Part shown: positions 36,648-47,017 of the stretch, one piece after another | Position numbering within the stretch: position 1 is the first letter of the stretch | Layout of the letters: each line of letters opens with the position of its first letter | Assembly (NCBI RefSeq): GCF_000696185.1 | Contig: NZ_KK853997.1 | Location: 5,583,966-5,647,965, forward strand | Source: Kitasatospora cheerisanensis KCTC 2395 | Lineage (GTDB): Bacteria; Actinomycetota; Actinomycetes; Streptomycetales; Streptomycetaceae | Length of the DNA stretch: 64,000 nt | Reading direction: 5' to 3' | Made by a program: the position numbers and the translations under genes | The notes under the pieces: generated by a model | What the model saw: only the letters and a program-made list of their open reading frames with translations | Told to the model about the DNA's origin: nothing | Databases searched by the model: none

Positions 36648-38057
36648 CAGCATCGTCGCGGTGGGCCTGCAGGGCCCAGAACTCGACCAGGGCGGAGTGA
36701 TCCGGATCGACATCCCGGCTGATCCGGCCTCGTGGGAGCGCACCGCCGAAGAAACCGCCAGGCTGCTGGTCGAGCTGTCCGAGCAGCGCGACCGCCGGCC
36801 CGTTCAAGTCCTGCTGTACCTCTGCCGTGATCCCGCCGACGGCACGCCCCTACCCGAAGGGGCACAGGCCGTGCTGGCGGAGCTGCGCCCGCTGGCGGCC
36901 GCGCTCACCCAGGCCTTCCAGGGCGAGCAGGTGATCGTCAAGGAGTCGCTGTGCGTCTCGGCGAGCCGCTGGTGGTCCTTCCTGTGCACCGGAGTCGACT
37001 GCTGTCCGCCGGACGGCACTCCGGTCCGCGCCGCCCACCAGCCCAGCCCGCTCGCCGCCGCGGCCACCTTCGCCGGCCTCGCCCCGCGAGGCAGCCGAAA
37101 GGCGATCGTGGCCGGCCTCGCCGCGGTGGGCCCGCCCCTGTCCGAGGTGCAGCGCCGCGCCCTGGAGGACGCCGGGCCGCCGTTCATCCGCGAGCTGGCC
37201 GGCCCCGGCGGCCGCCACGCGACGGTCGGGCGCACAGAAGAGTTGCTGGCCGAAGCGATGGCCGAGTTCCGTCGCGGCGCCCGCGAACTCGACACGGCGC
37301 GCACCGCCCGCCTGCTGGTCGGCCTGCAGGACAAGCTCGGCCGGGACCGCGCTGCCGAGTACGCCGAATCGCATGAACTCGCCGCCGCCCAGCGGCTGTG
37401 GCGCTACCTCATCCAACGCTGCGTCGACCCGTTCGAACACCTCGCCGCCCCGCCGATGACGTTGCTGGCCTGGACGTCCTGGCTGGCCGGTGACCCTGCC
37501 ACGGCCCGGATCGTGCTGGCCAGAGCCCTGGAACTGGACCCGGACTACACGCTTGCCCAACTGCTCTACGAATCCCTGAACTCCGGCATCGCCCCGGAGG
37601 CGCTGCTCCGGGTGGTCCGGCGCGAACGCACCACCAGGCTGGGCGGGGCCGCACTCCCGGAGCGAACCGAACTCCCGCCGCCCGACCGGGCGGTGCAAAT
37701 GGACCGGCCGACGGGAGCCGACCGGGCCGGAAGCCGGCTCCACCCGCCCACTGCGGCCCCGCCCGAGCCTCCGACGGGATGCCGCACCGGATCCGCGCAG
37801 ACCGCCGGGCCGGACCGGAGCTGCTCCGAGCCCGGGTCGGGCACCACCGAGGCCGGCGGGCCGGCGGGGCCGGCGGGGCCACCGAGGCGGCCGAGGACGG
37901 CAGCCCAGGCTGCGGTCGCCAGGCAGTCCGGTCCGACGCTCCGTCAGTCTGCCTCCGCCGGCCAGGCGGTGAGCCCCGACCGCATCCGTGCCGGGCGGTC
38001 GGAAGCCCCGGACCCCGGGTCACGGCACCCCGACACCAGCAGTCGATCGGAGGCTGA
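36648..38057 (+). pseudogene. DUF4192-family gene, 3' fragment
   Basis: Continuation of the gene begun at 27740. The conserved body (IVAVGLQGPELDQGGVIRIDIPADP ... FAGLAPRGSRKAIVAGL ... DPATARIVLARALELDPDYTLAQLL) runs to about 37620 and is followed by a proline/threonine/glycine-rich tail. In the main frame there is no stop before the sequence runs antisense through the convergent hydrolase gene. One added base in the tail would move it to a frame that stops at 38057, so that end is used. The fragment has no start of its own and is presumed silent while the element is present. Confidence 0.75.
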
Positions 38058-38094
38058 CATGCGAACGCTCAACCCCCGCACGCGCGGTGAGCGA

Positions 38095-39408
38095 CTAGAT
38101 CTCGCCGCGGGCCATCCGCATCAGCCGGTCCAGCACCCGGCGGCCGCTCACCCGCACCCCGTCGTGCTCCCACTCGTTGGTGATCCACGTCCGCAGGGCG
38201 GCCACCGAATCGGCGGTCTCCAGCGAATGCGCCGTGTCCACGTACATGTCGTCGTGGTACACCGCCGCGTACACCGGTACCTGGTTCGAAGCCAGGCGCT
38301 GCGTGTCGTACAGGTCGGGCCAGTCGGTGCGCTCGGCGAGCAGTTGCGCCGTCTCGCGCAGCGGCCGCAGCGACGGGTCGGTCTCGAACATCCAGGGGTA
38401 GATCATCTCGCCGGTGAACAGCACCGGCCCGTCCCCGGCCAGCGCCGCGGCCGCGTCGAACTCGGGAAACTCCTTGCGCACCCGCTCCGCGGACCAGTCG
38501 GTGGCCCCGGCGTCGACCGAGCGCTGCCCGTAGATCGACTCGTGCAGCACGGCGTACAGCGGCCCCATCGCGAAGGACAGGTGCGCCTGCGCCCCGGCCA
38601 GGAAGGTGTCGGAGAGCTCAGGCCCGTCCGGTCCCTCCACCCAGGCCTCCTCCAGCAGGTAGTGCAGGACGTAGGAGCCGGTGCCACTGCCGAGCATCAT
38701 GCCGAGCGCCTGGAAGGCCTGGACGGTGAGCTCTCCGCCGTCCGGGAGGGCAGCGGGCCGTTCGATCAGGTGCGCCGCGATTCGCCGTACCGCCGCCACG
38801 TCCTGGGGGAAGCGCGCGTAGTGTCCGGCGTTCTTGCGGGCGACCCGGGGGTAGGCCGCGCGGTAGACCTCGTCGGCCGAGCGGCGCAGGCCCGCCAGTC
38901 CGCCGGTGACGAACGCCTCGCGCAGGCCCTCCGGCGCCAGCGAGAGGTAGGTGAGGGTGCAGAAGCCGCCGAAGCTCTGCCCGAGCAGGCTCCACTTGCC
39001 GTCCTCGCCGAGCAGCTGACGGCGGATCAGCTCGGCGTCGCGGACGATCGAGTCGGCACGGAAGTGCGCCAGGTAGTCGGCCTGCCGGCGGGCGTCGCCG
39101 CGCCGGGCCAGGGTCTGCCGGGTGGCCGGGGTGGAGCGGCCGGTGCCGCGCTGGTCCAGCAGCAGCACCCGGTGGTCGTCGAGCGCCCGGTCCAGCCAAC
39201 CGTCCCGGCCCAGCGGCCGGTTGGCCTTGCCGCCCGGCCCGCCCTGCAGGTACAGCAGCCACGGCAGCTCGTCGTTCTCGCGTCCGGCGGCCACCACCTC
39301 GCGGGCGTAGACCTTGATCGCCTCGCCGCCCGGATCGCCGTGGTCCAGCGGCACCCGGAAGAAGTGGTCAGTGGTGACGATCCCGGGGATGCGGCTGAGG
39401 GAGGACAT
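38095..39408 (-). CDS. Alpha/beta hydrolase, prolyl aminopeptidase-like
   Basis: A 437-residue serine hydrolase of family S33. The nucleophile elbow GQSFGG is near residue 143; the oxyanion-hole region is LQGGPGG (54-60), and LDQRGTGRS follows at ~84. The C-terminal acid/histidine region includes AAVYHDDMYVDTAHS. S33 prolyl aminopeptidases remove N-terminal proline from peptides; a related esterase role cannot be excluded. No signal peptide is seen, so it should be cytoplasmic. It is convergent with the disrupted DUF4192 gene; the two ends are separated by fewer than 40 bases. Start is the ATG at 39408 (MSSLSRIPGIVTTDHFF), preceded by TAGGAG. Confidence 0.88.
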   Translation of the reverse strand: MSSLSRIPGIVTTDHFFRVPLDHGDPGGEAIKVYAREVVAAGRENDELPWLLYLQGGPGGKANRPLGRDGWLDRALDDHRVLLLDQRGTGRSTPATRQTLARRGDARRQADYLAHFRADSIVRDAELIRRQLLGEDGKWSLLGQSFGGFCTLTYLSLAPEGLREAFVTGGLAGLRRSADEVYRAAYPRVARKNAGHYARFPQDVAAVRRIAAHLIERPAALPDGGELTVQAFQALGMMLGSGTGSYVLHYLLEEAWVEGPDGPELSDTFLAGAQAHLSFAMGPLYAVLHESIYGQRSVDAGATDWSAERVRKEFPEFDAAAALAGDGPVLFTGEMIYPWMFETDPSLRPLRETAQLLAERTDWPDLYDTQRLASNQVPVYAAVYHDDMYVDTAHSLETADSVAALRTWITNEWEHDGVRVSGRRVLDRLMRMARGEI

Positions 39409-39963
39409 GCAACTCCTAGGTGCGAGCTGGTCACAGGCTGGTCGCGGCGCCGGACACCGAGGTCACCGGTGCGTCCGCCGTCGTGCTCGCACCGTATCCT
39501 GACGGCGGACAGGAGCCGCCGGGGGGCGTCCGCCACATGCGGAGAACCCCGAACGGCGCCACGACACAGCGGGCACCCCGAGTGCCGGTCGCAGGCCGCC
39601 GGAAGAACGGCTGCGCGCGGCCGCATCCGACCGGAGGCCCGCCGGACAGGCGTGACCTGGGGCAGGTGTGCTGCGTTCATCCAGGGGAGCGCCGCCACTC
39701 GAACCGGCATCGCCGGGCCGGTAGCGGCCAGAGCGACCGTGTCTGGCACCGGTCATGCGTCGTTCGACCCGGTGCGGCCGGGCCACGGGCGACGCGGGAG
39801 TCCGGGCCGGGCCGCCAACCCGGTTGGGGCGGCGGGCCGCAGGTCCGGTTCCGCCCTGGTCAGAGCCGCGTGTTCTGGCGGCAGAGCAGTACAGTCCGCG
39901 ATCGAGCACGCTCGCGGTCGGCCGGGCCCCCAGCCGTCGGCCGGTCGAGGGGAGGAGAGCCCG
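39409..39963. other. Gap without a supported gene
   Basis: About 555 GC-rich bases between the hydrolase start and the debranching-like gene. Open stretches in several frames have arginine/glycine-rich translations without family features. It presumably holds both promoters; none stands out. Confidence 0.5.
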
Positions 39964-42871
39964 GTGACCGATTCAAGGCCACCCCAAGCAGCGCCGCAGC
40001 CGCTGCAACCCGTCAACCCGCCCGTGCCGGGCGGCGCTCCGGCGCCCGCCGGAGCATCGGCTCCCCCGTTCCCCCACATCAGGCCGACTCGCTGAACCCC
40101 CGTCAGGCCACACCCCCGTACGGCACCCCCACCGGTCCGGCACTCGCCGTCCCCGCCTCGGGGACGCCCGGAGCGGGTCCGACGGTTCCCGGCCAGCCGA
40201 CGCCCGGAACCCCCGCTTTCGGCCCGCCGCGTGCCGGCGCCCACCAGCCCGGGGTCCCCGTCGGCCCGCTGCCGTACACCACGCCCACTGCCGGCGCGCC
40301 GTACGCGCCGGGAGCGACCCCGCCGTTCGGCACGGTCACCACGCCCACGCCCTACGCACCCGGAGTCACCCCGCCGCACGGCACGCCCACCGCCGGCATG
40401 CCGCACGCGCCGGGGCCACGCCGCCGTTCGGCACGGTCACCACGCCCACGCCGTACGCTCCCGGGGCCACCCCGGCGTACGGCACCCCGATCCGATCGGT
40501 GCCGGGGGCGGTGGCACCGGGCGCGACGGTCCCGGCGCGCGGCGGGGCGGCGCCGCGTGCCGACCATCCGTCAGCTCCCGCCGGGGCGGTGCCCGGTGGG
40601 GCGGGCGGCCGGTCGGAGCAGGTGGCCGGTGCGACGGCCCCGGGGCCGGCCCGGCAGCCGGGCCCGCCGGTGCCACCGCGGCCCCAGCCCTCGGCCGCGC
40701 ACGACGTCCTGTGCGTCAACGCCCCGGCCATGGCGGCCTCCGGCCCGGACGGGCAACTCCGGGGCCAGGGCCTGCACGGCTTCTTCCGGCACGGGGTGCG
40801 CACGCTGGCCAGGATGGAGCTGCGGCTCGGCGGCATGGAGCCGCTGCCGCTCCAGGGCACCCTGACGTCCGCGGCGGCGGCGCGATTCGTCGGGTCGGTC
40901 CGGGTGCCGGGCGACCTGGATCCGGACCCGGCGCTGACGGTCGAGCGGCTGCGGCACGCCGACGGCGCGGAGACCGTGACGGTCCGGAACACCGGTGGCC
41001 GACCGGCCCGCCTCCCGCTGGAGATCGCCCTCGGCACCGACCTGGGCCAGCTCACCGACATCGCGGCGGGCCGGCGTTCGGCCGACTTGCCGGGCCAGGT
41101 CCAGCCCGCGGGCCTGCGCTGGGCCGGGCAGGGCCGCGCGGCCACCGTCAGCGCCCGCCCGTCGCCGCACGCGGTGCTGGCCGGCGCGGGCGTGCTCCGG
41201 TGGGACTTGGAGGTCCAGCCCGGCGCCCGCTGGTCCGTGGACCTGCGGGTCGAGCTGGAGAGCCCGTCGGCCGGCCGCCCACCGACCGGGCGCGGCCAGG
41301 GCGTTCCGCTGCCGTGGTCCGAGCCGGAGGTCCGGGCCGACGACCGCCGCGCCGCCCGCCTGGTCGACCGCGCCCTGGACTCGCTGGGCGGGCTGCTGCT
41401 CGCCGACGCGGACCGTCCGACCGACCTCTACACGGCCTCGGGCGCCCCCTGGCGCTTCGGCCTCACCGCCGCGGACGCACTCTGGGCTGCCCGGATGACG
41501 CTGCCGCTGGGCACCCGGCTCGCCGCCGGAACGCTCCGCGCGACAGCCCGCCGCCAGCACCTCGCACCCCAGCCACCGGCAGGCGCCGCCCGCCCGTCCG
41601 AAGCCGGCGGAAGTGACGCCTCGTCAAGTCCGGCAGCGGCCGGCCCGGCGGCGGGCGGGAGCTCGGCGGCCGGCGGCACCGGCGCGGCGTCACCAGCCCA
41701 GTCGGGCACGCCCCAGGGCACGGGGAGTCCGGCCGCCGCAGGGGCGGAGAGCGGTGCGACCGGGCAGGCCATGGACGGTGTGATCCCGGGGCCGCTGCGG
41801 CACGGCGGCCCCGAGCTGCCGGCCAGCTGCACGGCCACCGAGGCGACCCTGCTGTTCGTCACCGTGCTGGCGGAGGCCTGGCGTTGGGGCATGCCCCGGG
41901 CCGAGGTCGCCGAGCTGCTGCCGGCCGCGGAGCGTGCCCTCGGGGCGCTGCGGGCGGCGGTGGCGGAGGGGCCGGACGGTCCGGTCGGGTTCGTCACCGA
42001 CTTCGGCCGGACGCCGGAGGAGCGGGCCGCCCGACCGGGTCCGGCCAGGTGCGAGGTCCAGGCGCAGGCCCACCGGGCGGCGCTCCAGGGCGCAGACCTG
42101 CTGGACGCGTTCGACCGCCCCGGGGCGGGGGAGTGGCGGGCCTGGGCGGCCGAGCTGCGGGAACGGTTCCGCGAGCAGTTCTGGATCGACGACCTCTCCG
42201 GCGGCCGTCCGGCGGCGGCGCTGCTGGCCCCGGACCGTCCGGTGCCGGCCCTCGCCTCCACCGTGGTCCACCTCTTCGACGTCGGCCTGGGCGCCGAGGG
42301 CGAACTCCACGAGGGCCTGCTCGACCGGGAACAGGCCAGACTGCTCGCCCAGCGGCTGGTGACCCCCGAACTCGACTGCGGGTGGGGCCTGCGGACGTTG
42401 AGCGCGAAGTCCCCGCGCTTCAACCCGCTCGGCCACCGCAGCGGCGTGGTGCGGGTGCAGGAGACCGCGCTAGCGGTCAGCGGGCTGGTGGACGCCGGGT
42501 TCGAGCGCGAGGCCGAAATACTGCTGGAGGGCCTGCTGGAGGCGTCCGCGCACTTCGACCACCGGCTGCCCGAGATGTACGCGGGCGAGCAGAAGGTCGC
42601 GGACTGCCCACCGGTGCCGCACCCTGCGGCCTGTCGGCCGGCCGCGATGTCGGCGGCCGCCGCGGTCCACCTGGTGCTGTCGCTGGCCGGCGTCCGGCCC
42701 GATGTGCCGTCAGGACGGGTGGCCACGCGTCCGGCGAGCACCGCACCGCTCGGCGCGCTGGAACTCACCGGCCTTCGGGTGGCCGGCGAGCCGTTCTCGG
42801 TCCGGGTCAGCCGGATCGGTGTCGCGGTGGTGGAGGAGGCGCCGTCGTTCCTGCAACTGGCTGCCAGCTGA
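39964..42871 (+). CDS. Glycogen-debranching-type (amylo-alpha-1,6-glucosidase-like) protein, frameshifted twice
   Basis: The conserved part (from ~40690) starts DVLCVNAPAMAASGPDGQL and has an N-terminal debranching domain (LPLQGTLTSAAAARFVGSV...), then an (alpha/alpha)6-type barrel with WRFGLTAADALWAAR, DCGWGLRTLSAKSPRFNPLGHRSG and a C-terminal ARPASTAPLGALELTGLRV stretch. Such proteins hydrolyse alpha-1,6 branches in glycogen-like glucans. The ~240-residue N-terminal tail is rich in proline, threonine and glycine, with repeats of the type TPPYGTPT/PYAPGATPPFGT. To read it as one gene, single bases must be added near 40063-40075 (C run) and 40412-40415 (G run). A serine/alanine/glycine linker (~residues 370-430 of the main frame) interrupts the catalytic region. 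The GTG at 39964 is preceded by GAGGGGAGGAG. Confidence 0.7.
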
Positions 42872-42923
42872 CTGCCCCGCGGGCGGCCCGGGAGACCGGA
42901 AAAGGGTCGTGGTCTGTGTTTTA

Positions 42924-42946
42924 TCGTCAGAGAGACGACTAAGATC
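42924..42946 (+). promoter_or_regulatory. NrtR-like operator overlapping the Nudix promoter
   Basis: An inverted repeat TCGTC-AGAGA-GACGA (42925-42939) runs into a -10-like TAAGAT (42941-42946), which is six bases before the ATG region at 42953. The message may be leaderless or nearly so. On the minus strand the site reads TTAGTCGTC-N4-TGACGATAA, close to the two-fold sites bound by NrtR-type regulators. Confidence 0.55.
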
Positions 42947-42952
42947 GGCGAC

Positions 42953-43711
42953 ATGTCGCGTTATGACCCGTCGGCCTTCCCCCCGTTCGCAGTCACGGTT
43001 GACCTGGTGGTGCTGACGGTGCGCGACCATGAGCTGTGCGCCCTGTTGGTGAAGCGCGGTGAGGCGCCGTTCAAGGGCTACTGGGCGCTGCCCGGCGGGT
43101 TCGTGCGACCCGACGAGGGCCTGGCCGAGGCGGCGTCCCGGGAGCTGGCGGAGGAGACCGGGCTGCGGGCGCAGACCGCGCCGGGCCAGGTGCTGGCGGG
43201 GCAGAACCCGTTCGGCGCGCACTTGGAGCAGCTCGCCACCTACGGCCATCCGCAGCGCGACCCCCGGATGCGGGTGGTGAGCGTCGCGTACCTGGTGCTC
43301 GCCCCGGACCTGCCGTCCCCGCGCGCGGGCGGCGACGCCAGCAGCGCCCGGTGGGCGCCGGTCAGCGAACTGTTCGGCGAGGACCGGAACGACGGCGAAC
43401 TGCTGGCCTTCGACCACGGCCAGATCCTGGCGGATGGGGTGGAGCGAGCCAGGTCGAAGATCGAGTACTCCTCGCTGGCAACGGCCTTCTGCCCGCCCGA
43501 GTTCACCGTCGGCGAGCTGCGCCGGGTCTACGAGGCGGTCTGGGGCGTGGTGCTGGACCCGCGGAACTTCCACCGCAAGGTCACCGGCACCCCGGGCTTC
43601 CTGCTGCCCTCCGGCGGCACCACGACCCGTCAGGGCGGCCGCCCCGCACAGCTGTTCAAGGCGGGCGGGGCGACGGTCCTGAACCCGCCGATGCTCCGGC
43701 CCGAGGCCTGA
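42953..43711 (+). CDS. Nudix-winged HTH regulator, NrtR family
   Basis: A 252-residue protein. A Nudix domain (residues ~10-150) with an intact box (G-x5-E-x7-REL-x-EE-x-GL, starting GGFVRPDEG near residue 43) is followed by a C-terminal wHTH (EFTVGELRRVYEAVWGVVLDPRNFHRKV), the layout of NrtR regulators. These sense ADP-ribose or NAD-derived ligands and repress NAD synthesis or salvage genes. The box is complete, so hydrolase activity is possible. No NAD pathway gene lies beside it. An inverted repeat over its promoter suggests autoregulation. The ATG at 42953 has no convincing ribosome site, in line with a leaderless message. Confidence 0.8.
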   Translation: MSRYDPSAFPPFAVTVDLVVLTVRDHELCALLVKRGEAPFKGYWALPGGFVRPDEGLAEAASRELAEETGLRAQTAPGQVLAGQNPFGAHLEQLATYGHPQRDPRMRVVSVAYLVLAPDLPSPRAGGDASSARWAPVSELFGEDRNDGELLAFDHGQILADGVERARSKIEYSSLATAFCPPEFTVGELRRVYEAVWGVVLDPRNFHRKVTGTPGFLLPSGGTTTRQGGRPAQLFKAGGATVLNPPMLRPEA

Positions 43712-43961
43712 GGTCCGGGGTCCGGGGTCCGCGCCGTGCGCCGCCCCGGGGTCGACTCCCGTGGTGGCAAAGGACGGTGACGTCGCATTAGGTCGGGCGT
43801 CAGTGGCGTGAGTGAGTTGTCGCCTGTTCGGGTGAGCTAGGCGCCAATACCGTCCACGACCCATCCGGAATGCCTGGTTTCATCGCTTCCGCGTCCTACT
43901 GTGCAGGCTCAGGCCCGGCGGACGAACCCCGGTCTGTCGGCGGGCGAGGGAGCGGGCGGCG

Positions 43962-45805
43962 ATGATCCAGATCACCGGACTGACCAAGACGTACCGGAGG
44001 GGCCGGCCCCCGGCGGTGCTGGACCTGACCTTCGACGCCCGTCCGGGGATGATCACCGCGCTGCTGGGGGACGAGGGGGCGGGCAAGTCCACCGCGTTCC
44101 GGTTGATGGTGGAGCTCGAACGCGGCCACGGCATCACCCTGTTCGGCGGTCGCACCTACCGGCGGCTCCGGCGTCCGGAGCGGGAGGTGGGCGTGGTGCT
44201 GCCGTCCACCCGGCCGGAGGCCGGCCATCCGGGGCAGCGGGCCCGGGCGCACCTGCGGATGCTGGCCGGAGCGGTCGGCGTCCCGGTCCGGCGGGCCGAC
44301 GAGCTGTTGGAGCAGATCCGGCTGACCCCCGTCGCCGACCACCGGATCGGCACCTTCTCCCCGGGCATGCACCGCCGACTCGCCCTCGCTGCCGCCCTAC
44401 TCGGCGACCCCGGCACGCTGCTGCTGGACGCCCCGACTGAGGGCCTGTCCCCGCGCAGCGAGGAGTGGCTGCACGGCTTCCTGCGGTCCTTCGCGCTGAC
44501 CGGCGGCACCGTGCTGATCTCCACCCGCAGCCCGGAGGAGGCCGCCGCACTCGCCGACCGGGTGGTCACCCTGGACACGGGTCGGCTGGCCGCCGACCAG
44601 CCGGTGGTGGAGTTCCGCCGCACCCGGCTGCACCCCGAAGTCCTGGTCCGCGGGCCGCAGATGGCCCGCCTGGCGGACCTGCTGGTCGCCCAGGGCGCCC
44701 ACGTCCGGCGCGAGGGCGGCGCCGGTCTCGCGGTGAGCGGAGTCGGCCGCACCGAGATCGGTGAACTCGCCTACCGCAACGGCGTCCTGCTGCACGAGCT
44801 GGCCGACCGCGTCGTGCAGCGCCCGCTCTCCTACCCGGCCGCGCTGCCCAGCGGCCCGGACCCGTCCGGCAGTTCGACCCGCTCCGGCGAGGTGGCGATC
44901 CGGACGGACCGCCAGTACGCGGGCGAGCAGTCCCCGACGGACCCCGCTCCCACCCGCTCCCCGAGGCCCGCCGTCGTCGGCCGCCCGTCCGCCCACCCCG
45001 ACAGCGAGCGCGTCGAGCGCACCGGGCGAACCGAGCGCACCGTCGATCACCGCGGCCTCCAGGCCGGTCGCTGGGCCGCCGCCGCACTCGCCCCCGACCC
45101 GTCCGCGCCGAACACCGCCGAGGCGCCAGCGCCGCCCCTTCGCCCGCCCCGGCAGCCCCGGCCGTGCCCGCGCCCACCACGGTGGCCCCGGCGGAGGCAC
45201 CCGTCGACCTGATCCGGCGGGCACCCCGCGGCGCTTCGGCCCTCCGTCGCGCGAAGCCCCAACAGCCGCACCCCGACCGCCCGGTGAGCCAGGCCGCACC
45301 GGCACCGGTAGCAGCACCGGAACCGGCAGCAGCGCCCACCCCGGCGCCGCCCGACCCAGATCCGATCCTGCTCGACGCCGAACAGTTGGCCGCCAACCCG
45401 ACCGACGCGGAACTGCTGACTCCCGCCCGGATCAGGGGAGTCGGCCGCACCCCCGCGCCGCCCCGGACGCCGCACCAGGCACCTGTGCACGTATCGGCGG
45501 CCCCGTCGGCGCACGCCCCGGTCCCGGCTCCGGAGCACGTCTCGGCACAGGCCCCTGTGCGTCTCCGTCCGGTCCACTCCGCCGAGTTGCGCCCCGCCGG
45601 TCAGGCGGATGAGGCAGGTCGGACGAGCCAGGCAGGTCGGACGAGTCAGGCGGCCCGGACGAGTCAGGCAGGGCAGGCGGGTCGGCCGAGCGGCACGGTG
45701 ACGCAGGTCGGTCCGGCGGAGGGCCGGACGCAGGTCGCGGCGGGCGAGGGCGGGGCGAGCGCGTTGCGCAGGCGCGGCGCCGGTGACGAGAACGGGAGTG
45801 AGTGA
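43962..45805 (+). CDS. ABC transporter ATP-binding protein with degenerate motifs (frameshifted)
   Basis: The first ~225 residues form an ABC ATPase: LLGDEGAGKST (Walker A, ~35-45), FSPGMHRRLAL in place of LSGGQ, and TLLLDAPTEGLSP for Walker B. The catalytic Glu is replaced by Ala, and the signature is weak, so ATP hydrolysis may be slow or absent. The remainder is a long proline/alanine/arginine-rich tail ending ASALRRRGAGDENGSE. The tail changes frame near 45118-45130 (one missing G or C) and then runs to 45805. The stop overlaps the permease start (GTGA), so the two form one unit. ATG at 43962 is preceded by GGGAGCGGGCGG. Probably an exporter of the Streptomyces type flanking whiH. Confidence 0.78.
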
Positions 45806-46656
45806 CGGTGCGTCTGGTGGCTTGTGAGGTGCGTCGGCTGCGCGGGGTGCGTTCCACGTGGATGGTGGTCGCGGCGGCGCTGCTGCTGAACGGCGCGGTG
45901 GCGGCGATGTCCGCCCAGCGGTTCCCGGCGGGGGAGTTGGCGGCGACGGACGCGGCGCGCGCGCTGGCGGGTGTCGTCCCGTGGCTGCCGCTCCCGCTGG
46001 CGGCGCTGGCCTCGGCGGTCCTCGGCGCGCTGGCGTACGGCAACGAGATGCGCTGGCCGGGTCTGGCCGCGTCGCGGGTGCGGCTCGGCCGTCGGCTGGG
46101 CGCGCTCGCCGCGAAGTCGGTGGTGGTCGGGGCGGCGGCGCTCCTGCTGGCGGTGGCGGCGCTCGCGGTGAACGCGGTGGTGGTCCGGTTCGTGATGCCC
46201 GGCGCGGTGGACGCCTCGTCCGTGCTCGCGTCGCCGGACTTCGCCGACCTGACGCACTTTCCGGGCCTCGCGCCCGCCCCGGCGGAGGGCCTGTTCGCAG
46301 CGGGCGGGGTCGGTCGCCTGCTGCCGGCGTACCTGGTGCTGGCGGTGGCGGGAGGCTGGGCCGGCCTGCTGCTGTCGGCACTGGTGCGCAGCGCCGTCGC
46401 GGGGGTCCTACTGGTCTGCGCGACGCCCGCCCTGCTGGAGCCGACCGCCGGCCTGCTGCTGCACCGCACTGGCCGGAACTGGCCTGTCTGGGTACGGGAG
46501 TTGCTGCCCTTCCAGTACGGCCTGAGCTGGGTGCGCGAGGCGGCCGACCGGACGGCGGCCGCGCTGGACACCGTGGTGGTCGCCGCCTTGCTGGCCCCGG
46601 CCGCGCTGCTGGTGCTGGCCGTGGTGATCGCCCAGTTCCGCCGCCGCGCACTCTAG
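45802..46656 (+). CDS. ABC-2-type permease partner
   Basis: A 284-residue membrane protein with about six hydrophobic segments (near residues 20, 60, 100, 170, 195 and 255), typical of ABC-2 permeases. It overlaps the ATPase gene by four bases (GTGA), so they are translationally coupled. The two probably make one transporter; the substrate is unknown. In Streptomyces this gene pair precedes whiH and hrdB, as it does here. The start at 45802 is set by the overlap; a downstream ATG would remove the conserved first helix. Confidence 0.8.
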   Translation: MTVRLVACEVRRLRGVRSTWMVVAAALLLNGAVAAMSAQRFPAGELAATDAARALAGVVPWLPLPLAALASAVLGALAYGNEMRWPGLAASRVRLGRRLGALAAKSVVVGAAALLLAVAALAVNAVVVRFVMPGAVDASSVLASPDFADLTHFPGLAPAPAEGLFAAGGVGRLLPAYLVLAVAGGWAGLLLSALVRSAVAGVLLVCATPALLEPTAGLLLHRTGRNWPVWVRELLPFQYGLSWVREAADRTAAALDTVVVAALLAPAALLVLAVVIAQFRRRAL

Positions 46657-47017
46657 GAGCCGACCCCGGCGGCACCCGCACCTGCCGCCGACCCCCTGCC
46701 CCCACGAACGCCCCGCCAGCGCCAGCGAACGCGCCCGCATCGCCCACGCTGACGCCATGACAGGCCGCCCTCGCCGCTCCCGCAGTGGGCGCCATCGCGC
46801 ACAGCCACCCACGCGCCCGCCTGCACCACGGCACGCACCACCGCACACACCGCCGCCCGCACCGCCCCGGAACGGTCGCCGAATTCGAGCCAGGATGACC
46901 GATATGCGCATTTCTTGCTGATAAGAAGTCAATTATCCAGTCGCGGCCGATCACCCTTTCGTGTGCTTTTCAGGAGAATGCTCAAGACGGCTCCGCCGAT
47001 CGCCGACAAAGGATGGC
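46657..47017. other. Upstream region of whiH
   Basis: About 360 bases without a gene. The last ~110 bases are unusually AT-rich for this chromosome and contain an inverted repeat TTCTT-GCTGAT-AAGAA (46912-46927), a candidate GntR-type operator for autoregulation by WhiH. The first 200 bases are C-rich and featureless. Confidence 0.45.

Noticed and set aside
36661..40095. A single 1144-residue protein from the DUF4192 fragment
   Set aside because: Beyond about residue 460 it reads antisense through the hydrolase gene; lack of a stop is explained by a lost base in the tail.
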